The notes beneath the pieces were generated by a model. The model ran no database searches. It worked only from the letters and a program-made list of their open reading frames with translations, and had not been told where the DNA came from. From contig JADZEM010000159.1 in NCBI GenBank assembly GCA_020850535.1, positions 1 to 32,016 on the forward strand: DNA of 32,016 nucleotides, in the 5' to 3' direction. Source of the DNA: Chloroflexota bacterium. Its GTDB lineage: Bacteria; Chloroflexota; UBA6077; JACCZL01. Made by a program: the position numbers and the translations under genes. Below are positions 1 through 6,105 of this stretch, piece after piece; positions within the stretch are counted from its first letter, which is position 1, and every line of letters starts with the position of its first letter.

Positions 1-160
1 GATTGCATGTTGATGTCGTCGTGCCGCCGCGTCGGGGCTTGAAAGCCCCGCCTACCATCCTGCAGTCGCTGCGCGACGCGCCAGTCGCACCAGTGCCGGC
101 CGTTCCCGACGGCCGTCGCGCAGCGACGGCGTGACTGTAGGCGGGGACTTCAGTCCCCGA
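1..160. repeat. Palindromic dispersed repeat element, left copy
   Basis: The core at 32-160 is one long imperfect inverted repeat. The outer 24-base arms (32-55 and 137-160) are nearly reverse complements, and inside them a 14-base arm (65-78, GTCGCTGCGCGACG) is matched perfectly at 114-127. Each outer arm is itself a small hairpin (GGGGCT/AGCCCC on the left, GGGGACT/AGTCCCC on the right). Positions 1-127 recur in direct orientation at 31890-32016 with two mismatches, so the repeated unit also includes the 31 bases left of the palindrome. It codes for nothing recognisable. It resembles a MITE or REP-like mobile palindrome; no transposase is visible. Confidence 0.85.
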
Positions 161-512
161 CCGCCCGTTCCATGATGCTCCGGGAACACCAATGAAGATG
201 CAATCGCCCCAGGCCGCCATCCCATGAAACGGCCCGTCCCTGGGCACTGGCCAGCGTTGCCACCTCTGGTTCGAGGCGGCTGGCGGCCGACCGGAGCAGG
301 TGTGCCGTCCGGCTGCCCGACGCCGAGCCAACCCGGCTCGACCAGGATGCCGCCTGCGACAGGTGACTGTGCGGACCGTGCAGCCACGCCACCCGCCTGG
401 CTGGCTCGTCACTATGTACGCCGTCGCGGCTGTCGAAGCCCCAGATCGGCGCGGTGATGGCGAGCGCGATGAAGAACGCCAGGAGCACTCCGGCAACGGC
501 TACATCGCTCAT
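150..512 (-). CDS. Small membrane protein, C-terminus running into the repeat element
   Basis: This 120-residue frame starts at ATG 512, preceded by a strong AGGGGGGA ribosome site nine bases upstream. Residues 4-24 (core VLLAFFIALAITAPIW) form one hydrophobic segment near the N-terminus, which suggests a membrane anchor or signal segment. It is followed by a charged stretch (GFDSRDGVHSDEPARR). The rest is low in recognisable structure. The stop codon (150-152) lies inside the right arm of the palindromic repeat, so the original C-terminus may have been replaced when the element inserted. The start and membrane segment look real, while much of the tail may be non-native. It lies 26 bases behind the small gene at 539-760 and is probably co-transcribed with it. 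No family was recognised. Confidence 0.5.
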   Translation of the reverse strand: MSDVAVAGVLLAFFIALAITAPIWGFDSRDGVHSDEPARRVAWLHGPHSHLSQAASWSSRVGSASGSRTAHLLRSAASRLEPEVATLASAQGRAVSWDGGLGRLHLHWCSRSIMERAVGD

Positions 513-538
513 GACGAGCGTCCCCCCTGCGAACGCGC

Positions 539-760
539 CTAGATGGCGCCTGCGAGCCGACGATCGGTATGCGTCTGGATGCCGGGCTGCCCGTCGAGAA
601 GGCTTGCCACGTAGCGGAGCGCGTTGGCCAGAAGCACCCTCAGGGACGGTCCGGGCTTCTGTACCTGCTTCGCCAGCCGGTCACGAGCGGCCTCGGCGAG
701 GCGCTCTGCGTGCAGCGTGTGACTCAGCTCTGCGAGAGTCCAGGCGTGGTCTTGGGACAT
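539..760 (-). CDS. Small hypothetical protein, 73 residues
   Basis: The open frame extends further upstream, but the ATG at 760 is the likely start because an AGGGGGTG ribosome site sits just before it; the upstream part reads as non-coding. The product begins MSQDHAWTLAELSHTLHAER and is a charged, probably helical protein. A basic segment (RDRLAKQVQKPGPSLR) leads into a short amphipathic stretch (VLLANALRYVASLLDGQPG). There are no cysteines and no clear membrane span. Together with the membrane protein gene 26 bases downstream it forms a two-gene unit. A perfect palindrome lies at 874-889 in its upstream region. No family was recognised and no function is proposed. Confidence 0.55.
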   Translation of the reverse strand: MSQDHAWTLAELSHTLHAERLAEAARDRLAKQVQKPGPSLRVLLANALRYVASLLDGQPGIQTHTDRRLAGAI

Positions 761-873
761 AGTAGGCACCCCCTGTAGCGGTCCTGGCTGCCGTCCGCAG
801 CGCATCCGTCGTACACCGAGATTTTCGGACAGGAGCTCGACTCCGGGAACGACGCGAACGGATGGTCCGGGGA

Positions 874-889
874 TCACGGAAATCCGTGA
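874..889. promoter_or_regulatory. Perfect palindrome, possible operator
   Basis: TCACGGA-AA-TCCGTGA is a perfect 7-base inverted repeat with a two-base centre. It lies about 114 bases upstream of the start at 760 and about 70 bases beyond the stop of the kinase-regulator gene. Its short centre favours a dimeric protein binding site over an RNA terminator, and no T-run follows on either strand. Which regulator binds, if any, cannot be read from the sequence. Confidence 0.35.
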
Positions 890-959
890 GACGCGCGTCA
901 TGGAGTCGAGGGGAGCGAGCAACAGCCGAGATCGGCCGGCGCGACCGCCTGTCATCAGG

Positions 960-3308
960 TCAAACCGCGACGATGCCCCATTCGGTTGCACGGCGCAGCG
1001 CCTCGGTTCGGCTCCGCACGTCGAGCTTCCCGTAGATGCTCCGGAGGTGCGATTCGACCGTATTCTCGGAGATGCGCAGGGCGGCTGCGATCTCCTTGTT
1101 CGGAGCGCCGGTCGCCAACCGGCGCAGCACCGCCAGCTCTCGCGGGGTCAGCCGCTCGGTGGCCGAGCCTCCCCGGTGGACGCCGCCAGCCAGTTTCGAG
1201 GCGACCGCCGGCGCGAAGTACGATGCGCCCCCTGCAACCGTCTGAATGGCCGTCCGCAACTCGTCGCTGCTGACGTCCTTGAGCAGGTAGCCGCGCGCCC
1301 CGGCCCGCACCGCCTCCAGCACCACGTCGTCAGGGGAGGTCGTCGACAGCACGATCGCGCCGACCGACGGCAGGTCGGCATGGATGCGGCGGATCGCCTC
1401 CAGGCCGTCGATGCCGGGCAGGCTCACGTCCATCAGCACCACGTCCGGGGCCAGCTCCAGGGTCCGCGCGACGGCCTCCTGGCCATCCTCAGCCTCGGCC
1501 ACCAGCGTCAGGCCGGGCATCGAGTCGAGCATGCGGCGCACCCCCTGGCGCACCAGGGCGTGATCGTCGGCCAGCAGCACGCGCACCGGCGTGAGGGCGG
1601 GAGTCGGCTCGAACGTGGGGGCGTTCGGCGCCAGCACGCGGACGCGTGTCCCCCAGCCGGGCGACGAGTCGACTTCAACATCTGCGCCGATCAGCGCCGC
1701 CCGCTGCTCGATGCCGGACAGACCGAAGCCGCCGTCCTGCGTGGGCATGGAGGCCCGGTGGTCGAAGCCCCGGCCGTCGTCCTCGATCAGCAGCCGGACC
1801 GACCGCTCGCCGTAGGTCAGGGCCACCCGGACGCGGCGGGCGTGGGCGTGCTTGCGGACGTTCGAGAGCGCTTCCTGGCCGATCCGAAACAGCGCCGCTT
1901 CGATCTCCAGCGAGAGCGGTCGCTGCTCCCCCTGGACGGTGAACGTCGCCTGCTCGACGGCCCCGCCCTGCTCCAGCGAGCGCGCTTCAGCCTCCAGCGC
2001 TTCGGTCAGCGATTGCCGCTCCAGCGCGGCCGGGCGCAGCCGCCAGATCGCGTGGCGGGCCTCTTCTACGGCGCGGTGTGCCAGATCGCGCGCATGGCCG
2101 ATCAGCCCGACGACCCGAGACGGATCGTCCGCCGCGTGCTGCTGGACGGCGTCCAGCTCCATCGAGACGGCGATCAGGCTCTGTGCGAGGCTGTCGTGGA
2201 TCTCTCGTGCGAGGCGGTTCCGCTCGTCGCTAGCGGCAAGCTCGCGGGCACGCTCGACCAGCCGGGCGTTCTCGATCGCCACGGCGATCTGGTCGGCCAG
2301 CGTCTCGAGGAAGGGCACTTCCTCGTCGGAGAAGGCGTTCGGCTGATCGCTGTCGATGCTGAGCACGCCGAGCACCCGCCCACCGACCTTGAGCGGCACG
2401 TCGAGCTCGGCGCGGGTCTGCAAGCCCGGCCCCTGGAAGAAGTGCGGGTTGGTGCTGGTGTCGTTTGACAGCTGGGTCAGCCCCGTGGTGGCAGCGCGCC
2501 CGCACATGCCGGTCTGGACATGCTGGCGCGCGCCATCTGGGATGTGGGCTGCCCCAGCATTGCCGGCCGCCATCACCAGCCAGTCGTCGTCGTCACGGTC
2601 GCGCAGCATGATGCCGACGCTGTGGTAGCCGAAGCGGCTCGCCAGCAGCTCCGTCGTCTCCGAGAGCAGGTCCTGGAGATCGAGGATCGAGGTGACCTTT
2701 CGGGCGATCTCCATGACGGTGGCGAGCCGCCGCCCGCGACTCCGCTCGACCTCCAACAGCTGGGCGTTCTCGATCACGATGGCGAGCTGCCCGGCCAGCG
2801 CTTCGAGCAGGCTGATGTCGTCTGACTGGAAATCGTCGGGCCGGTCGCTGTCGGCCTCCAGCATGCCGATCAGCCCCTCGCGGCCCATCAGCGGGATCAT
2901 CACGGCGGACTGAATGCCGTGATCGGCCCAGGCCCAGCAGAAGCGCGGCTCGGCGGCCACGTCTGGCACCACCACCGTGCGGCCCTCGACGGCGGCCCAC
3001 CCCGAGACGCCGCTCTCGCCGATGCGGCAGCTCAGGCCGAGCATCCGGGCATCGTAGCCGTGATCTCGACCGTGGGCTGACCTGACCACGAGATCGCGCC
3101 CCTGACAGAGCATGATCGTGGTGTAGAAGAAGTCAAACCGATGCGTCAGCAGCTCGGTGATGCGCTCGAAGAGGAGTTGCGGTTCGAGGATGGTCGAGAA
3201 CGACCGGGCCAGCTCGCCCATCAGGCGCAGCCGGTCCTCCGGACACAGGGTCGCCGGGCGCGGGTGTGGGTGCGTGTGCTCGTCGTCGTGGGCGGGCGTA
3301 GTGACCAT
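960..3308 (-). CDS. GAF-GAF sensor histidine kinase fused to a NarL-type response regulator
   Basis: This 782-residue protein holds a complete two-component system in one chain. Order: His-containing N-terminal tail (7-15); GAF domain (about 45-185); second GAF (about 205-350); HisKA_3 dimerisation domain with phospho-acceptor H371 in REIHDSL; HATPase with N-box N483 (EALSNVRKHA) and G1 box DDGRGF (510-515); receiver domain with acidic pair D581/D582, phospho-acceptor D627 (LMDVSLPG) and K677; and a LuxR-type helix-turn-helix (about 718-775, LTPRELAVLRRLATG then NKEIAAALRISENTVESHL). No membrane span is seen, so it is probably a cytosolic sensor of a small ligand, redox or light cue through the GAFs. 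In NarX/NarL-like pairs the kinase and regulator are separate; here they are joined by a short linker near 560-573. It lies 102 bases behind the chromate-type transporter genes on the same strand. No good ribosome site precedes the ATG at 3308, so the exact start is uncertain. Confidence 0.93.
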   Translation of the reverse strand: MVTTPAHDDEHTHPHPRPATLCPEDRLRLMGELARSFSTILEPQLLFERITELLTHRFDFFYTTIMLCQGRDLVVRSAHGRDHGYDARMLGLSCRIGESGVSGWAAVEGRTVVVPDVAAEPRFCWAWADHGIQSAVMIPLMGREGLIGMLEADSDRPDDFQSDDISLLEALAGQLAIVIENAQLLEVERSRGRRLATVMEIARKVTSILDLQDLLSETTELLASRFGYHSVGIMLRDRDDDDWLVMAAGNAGAAHIPDGARQHVQTGMCGRAATTGLTQLSNDTSTNPHFFQGPGLQTRAELDVPLKVGGRVLGVLSIDSDQPNAFSDEEVPFLETLADQIAVAIENARLVERARELAASDERNRLAREIHDSLAQSLIAVSMELDAVQQHAADDPSRVVGLIGHARDLAHRAVEEARHAIWRLRPAALERQSLTEALEAEARSLEQGGAVEQATFTVQGEQRPLSLEIEAALFRIGQEALSNVRKHAHARRVRVALTYGERSVRLLIEDDGRGFDHRASMPTQDGGFGLSGIEQRAALIGADVEVDSSPGWGTRVRVLAPNAPTFEPTPALTPVRVLLADDHALVRQGVRRMLDSMPGLTLVAEAEDGQEAVARTLELAPDVVLMDVSLPGIDGLEAIRRIHADLPSVGAIVLSTTSPDDVVLEAVRAGARGYLLKDVSSDELRTAIQTVAGGASYFAPAVASKLAGGVHRGGSATERLTPRELAVLRRLATGAPNKEIAAALRISENTVESHLRSIYGKLDVRSRTEALRRATEWGIVAV

Positions 3309-3410
3309 GCAACCAGTCCAGGCAACCCCTCACCAGGATGGTAGGGGTCGTCGCGACATGCGATCAACCGGCCAATCGGAACATGGAACGCGGGAGAGAC
3401 GGGCGGGGTT

Positions 3411-3938
3411 TCAGAAGCGGGTCAGCCCGACGAGCGCGCCGACCGCTAGCCACCAGAGCGGATTCCAGCTCGTGCGCCAGACCGTCAGCGCGACGACTCC
3501 GGTCAGGGCAACTTTGAGCCAGGTGTCGTCGGCGGCGCGGGCGCTGACCAGCCCGCTGGCGAGCATCAACCCGACCACCACCGGCACCAGTCCGGTCTGG
3601 GCAACGCGCAGCCAGCGGGAGGTCGCCAGCCTCCGACGCGCCCGCGTGAACGCAAACGCCACCACGGCGGGCGGCAGGGCCACAGCCACCACCGAGACGA
3701 AGAATCCCGGGACGCCGGCCAGCCGGTACCCTACCAGCGCCAGCATCAGCCCGTTCGGGCCGGGCGCGGCCTGGGCCAGCGCCACCAGCGCAGCCAGCTC
3801 GGCGGCGGTCATCCAGCCGTGAACCTCCACCACCTCACGGTACACCTCGGAGATGACTGCCTGGATGCCGCCAACCGCGAACAGCGACAGCCGCGCGAAG
3901 CTGAAGAACAGCTCCCAGAGCACGTACGGGTCTACCAT
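3411..3938 (-). CDS. Chromate transporter family protein, second half (short CHR)
   Basis: A 175-residue membrane protein of the CHR family (PF02417-type, known for chromate efflux). It starts at ATG 3938 (MVDPYVLWELFFSFARLS) and carries the family signature as FAVGGIQAVISE, a tryptophan-containing loop (HGWMTAAEL), then ALAQAAPGPNGLMLALVGYR, followed by three further hydrophobic segments. Its start overlaps the stop of the upstream CHR gene by seven bases, which implies translational coupling. Short CHR proteins generally work as pairs of homologous halves of opposite topology, and this pair fits that. The substrate is not proven: chromate is the family default. The open frame continues upstream of 3938, but that part would overlap the partner gene and lacks family similarity. 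Confidence 0.85.
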   Translation of the reverse strand: MVDPYVLWELFFSFARLSLFAVGGIQAVISEVYREVVEVHGWMTAAELAALVALAQAAPGPNGLMLALVGYRLAGVPGFFVSVVAVALPPAVVAFAFTRARRRLATSRWLRVAQTGLVPVVVGLMLASGLVSARAADDTWLKVALTGVVALTVWRTSWNPLWWLAVGALVGLTRF

Positions 3939-4540
3939 CGCAGCCGCCACGCCAGGAGCATGCTGATCGGGGCCAGTACGCCGATCACGGGCAGCAGCGG
4001 CAGCCGCAGCAGCCCGATGCCCACGAAGGCACACCCGAGGATCGCCAGTGCTGGCAGCCCGAGGCGCAGCCGGTCGGCCATCTTCAACGCCGTCCCGATG
4101 AACAGGCCGGCCGCTGCCGCCGCGACGCCATGCACCGCGCCGTCGATCGGCGGGAACGAGACCAGCCAGTCAAAGCCCATGCCCAGCAGCAGCAGCGTCA
4201 CAATCGGACCGGTCATCAGCCCGCCGAGCGCCAGCGCCGCGCCGAGCGCGCCGTGGAAGCGGTCGCCGATGAAGACCGAGACGTTGCCGACATTGGGGCC
4301 GGGCAGCACCTGGGCCAAACCGAGCAGCTCGGCGTACTCGCGGTCGTCGAACCAGCCCTCCTCTTCGACGATCACCCTTCGCGCCCACGGCCCGACGCCG
4401 CCGAACGCGCAGATGCCGATCTTGAAGAAGGCGAGGTAGAGCTGGAACGGCGTCGGGACCGGGCGAGACGGAGGGGTCGCCTGGGCCGCCTGCACGCACG
4501 TGGCCCGCGCTTCCCCAACCGCGCCCGCTTCACTGCTCAC
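3932..4540 (-). CDS. Chromate transporter family protein, first half (short CHR)
   Basis: About 202 residues from a GTG at 4540 (VSSEAGAVGEAR). CHR signatures are FFKIGICAFGGVGPWARRVI, the EEGWFDDREYAELLGLAQ loop and LPGPNVGNVSVFIGDR, followed by hydrophobic helices to the end. The open frame can be extended to 4633, but that extension would be translated from the 13-base tandem repeat at 4567-4613, so the GTG is preferred; a GGGG run a few bases upstream is only a weak ribosome site. It overlaps its partner by seven bases. It is transcribed divergently from the dCTP deaminase gene, with the tandem repeat lying in the shared intergenic region. Confidence 0.85.
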   Translation of the reverse strand: MSSEAGAVGEARATCVQAAQATPPSRPVPTPFQLYLAFFKIGICAFGGVGPWARRVIVEEEGWFDDREYAELLGLAQVLPGPNVGNVSVFIGDRFHGALGAALALGGLMTGPIVTLLLLGMGFDWLVSFPPIDGAVHGVAAAAAGLFIGTALKMADRLRLGLPALAILGCAFVGIGLLRLPLLPVIGVLAPISMLLAWRLRW

Positions 4541-4566
4541 CCGCGAACCCCAGCACGATCCTCCCA

Positions 4567-4613
4567 CGATCGCCGTTGACGATCGCCGTTGACGGTCGCC
4601 GTTGACGGTCGCC
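4567..4613. repeat. 13-base tandem repeat in a divergent intergenic region
   Basis: Units of CGATCGCCGTTGA run head to tail: two identical units, a third with A changed to G (CGGTCGCCGTTGA), and a partial fourth carrying the same change. The array lies in the 242-base gap between the divergent chromate-transporter and dcd genes. It could be an array of regulator sites or a slippage-generated minisatellite. The 13-base period is not a whole helical turn. Confidence 0.8.
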
Positions 4614-4721
4614 CGGCGCCAGCGCTTCGGCATGGTAGCTGCGCCGTTGTTCGCGCGCCCACCCGAATGACACGCGCCAGATGCCGCGCCCGAAGTGTGC
4701 CGCTCGACAGCGTATCGTCAG

Positions 4722-4727
4722 TAGAAT
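4722..4727 (+). promoter_or_regulatory. Probable -10 element of dcd
   Basis: TAGAAT sits 55 bases upstream of the dcd start. The same GTAGAAT string stands upstream of the fabL-like gene at 11609. No convincing -35 hexamer is seen at normal spacing, so this is a weak call. Confidence 0.35.
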
Positions 4728-4782
4728 CGTGGGACCGTCCCGGAAGGCTCACGGGGCGAGCCGACATCGGCGGTGGAGAGCG

Positions 4783-5301
4783 ATGGCGATTCTCACGCGC
4801 GACGAGATCATCCGGCGGGTCCAAGCAGGGGATATCGGCATCGACCCGTTCGACGAGCAGTGGGTCGGGCCGGCCTCCATCGACCTGCACCTCGCGAAGC
4901 AGTTTCGCGTGTTCAAGCGCGTCCGCGACATCTTCCACGTCACCGAGGAAGCGGCCTACGAGACCGTCTCCGAGATCGTCGAGGTGGGCGAGGACGACTA
5001 CTTCGTGCTGATGCCCGGCGAGACCTGCCACGGCCTGACCCGCGAGCGCATCCGCCTGCCCAACGACCTGTGCGGCTGGCTGCAGGGGCGCAGCCGGTTC
5101 GCGCGGCTGGGTCTGATGGTTCACATCACGGCGGCGTTCATCCAGCCGGGCATCGACAACCACCAGGCGCTCGAGATCAACAACGCCGGCCCGATGCCCC
5201 TGGCGCTGCGGCCGGGCACGCGGCTCTGCCAGTTCATGTTCGAGCAGTGCGTGGGCGAGGCGAAGTACGGCGGCCGGTACCGGGTTCAGGAAGCGCCATA
5301 G
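4783..5301 (+). CDS. dcd: dCTP deaminase
   Basis: A 172-residue cytosolic enzyme of the dCTP deaminase/dUTPase trimer fold, expected to convert dCTP to dUTP (or to dUMP in the bifunctional type) on the route to dTMP. The start is the ATG at 4783 (MAILTRDEIIRRV), with GGTGGAGAG immediately upstream; the longer frame lacks family similarity. Family features are PASIDLHLAKQFRVF (about 27-41), the GRSRFARLGLMVH motif carrying the catalytic Ser/Arg region, and the glutamate in QALEINNAGP. The usual DPG..G segment reads QPGIDNHQ, slightly divergent. It has no partner on its strand; the macro-domain gene converges on it with a 12-base gap. Confidence 0.9.
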   Translation: MAILTRDEIIRRVQAGDIGIDPFDEQWVGPASIDLHLAKQFRVFKRVRDIFHVTEEAAYETVSEIVEVGEDDYFVLMPGETCHGLTRERIRLPNDLCGWLQGRSRFARLGLMVHITAAFIQPGIDNHQALEINNAGPMPLALRPGTRLCQFMFEQCVGEAKYGGRYRVQEAP

Positions 5302-5313
5302 GGGACACCAGCC

Positions 5314-5901
5314 TCAACTGGCGCGCTGCGCGGCCTCCTGCGCTGCCCGTCTCGCGTGGAACCGCTCGAAACGGTCCAACGCCCGTTCGTACACCTGGTA
5401 TTCCTCGGGCGTGTAGAGCACCAGCAGGACGTCCTTGACGCTCCGCGCGCGCCGCAGGAACGAGGCGGTCGTGCCGATGGCGATGTTCGTCGCCAGGTCG
5501 AAGGGGAAGCCGTGCGTTCCCGTGCTGATCGACGGAAACGCGACCGACGCCAGCCCGATGTTCTCGGCGATGTCGAGCGCGCTGCGGTACGCGGACGCCA
5601 GCAGCTTCTCTTCGCCAGCCCGGCCGCCCGTCCAGAGTGGACCAACCGCGTGGATCACGGCGTCGGCGTTGAGGTTGCCGGAGGTGGTCGCGACGGCCGT
5701 CCCCGTCTGCGCCGTGCCGATCCAGCGGCACTCGACGCCGAGCTCCATGCCGCCAACGCGATGGATCGCAGCGGACACGCCGCCGCCGGCACGCAGGTCT
5801 TCGGCGGCTGAGTTGACGATTGCGCCGACACGCCGCTCCAGCTCAGTGATATCGCCCTGGACGAGGATAAGCCGTCCTGAGCCGATGCTTATGTCGCGCA
5901 C
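5314..5901 (-). CDS. Macro-domain protein (ADP-ribose binding/hydrolase family)
   Basis: 195 residues from a GTG at 5901, chosen because GGGAGG lies six bases upstream and the domain begins at once (VRDISIGSGRLILVQGDIT). Macro-domain signatures: GDIT (16-19), IVNSAAEDLRAGGGV (28-42), the HAVGP strand and SISTGTHGFPFDLA. Such proteins bind ADP-ribose and many remove it from proteins or from O-acetyl-ADP-ribose. In the MacroD/YmdB type a catalytic Asp follows the glycine loop (GGVD); here that position is Ser43 (GGGVS), so a MacroD-like mechanism is unlikely and binding or an alternative hydrolase mechanism is more plausible. The C-terminus is a charged helix (ERFHARRAAQEAAQRAS). It is transcribed divergently from the adenylate cyclase. 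Confidence 0.85.
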   Translation of the reverse strand: MRDISIGSGRLILVQGDITELERRVGAIVNSAAEDLRAGGGVSAAIHRVGGMELGVECRWIGTAQTGTAVATTSGNLNADAVIHAVGPLWTGGRAGEEKLLASAYRSALDIAENIGLASVAFPSISTGTHGFPFDLATNIAIGTTASFLRRARSVKDVLLVLYTPEEYQVYERALDRFERFHARRAAQEAAQRAS

Positions 5902-6093
5902 GCCTGACCTCCCACCATGCACCGCCGGCCTCGTCGCGGCGCGGCTGGCGCACCATCCGATCCTGGCCTTCCGTGAATGAAAACGGTTCCCAGCAGCCCC
6001 ACGGGTACGGCCTGACAGCAGCCCAGATCGGCTATACGAGACGGTGCACGGGCCGTCCTGCAGGAGTTTCGCCAGTCGGCGCAGGCGCGTGGC

Positions 6094-6105
6094 TATAACT
6101 CCGCT
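6094..6105 (+). promoter_or_regulatory. -10 element giving a likely leaderless transcript
   Basis: TATAAC (6094-6099) lies six bases before the ATG at 6106, the usual distance from a -10 box to the transcription start. No ribosome site precedes this ATG. Together these suggest that the mRNA begins at or next to the start codon. No clear -35 box is visible. Confidence 0.5.

Noticed and set aside
1-160. CRISPR or tRNA-like structure at the window start
   Set aside because: The hairpins are a single nested palindrome, with no regular spacers and no cloverleaf or CCA end.
900-2468. Long plus-strand frame of 522 codons opposite the sensor kinase
   Set aside because: It is antisense to a protein with clear GAF, kinase and receiver domains, is rich in Arg/Gln/His as expected of a GC-rich shadow frame, and shows no motif.
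4541-4633. N-terminal extension of the first chromate-transporter gene
   Set aside because: It would be translated from the 13-base tandem repeat; the GTG at 4540 is a better start.
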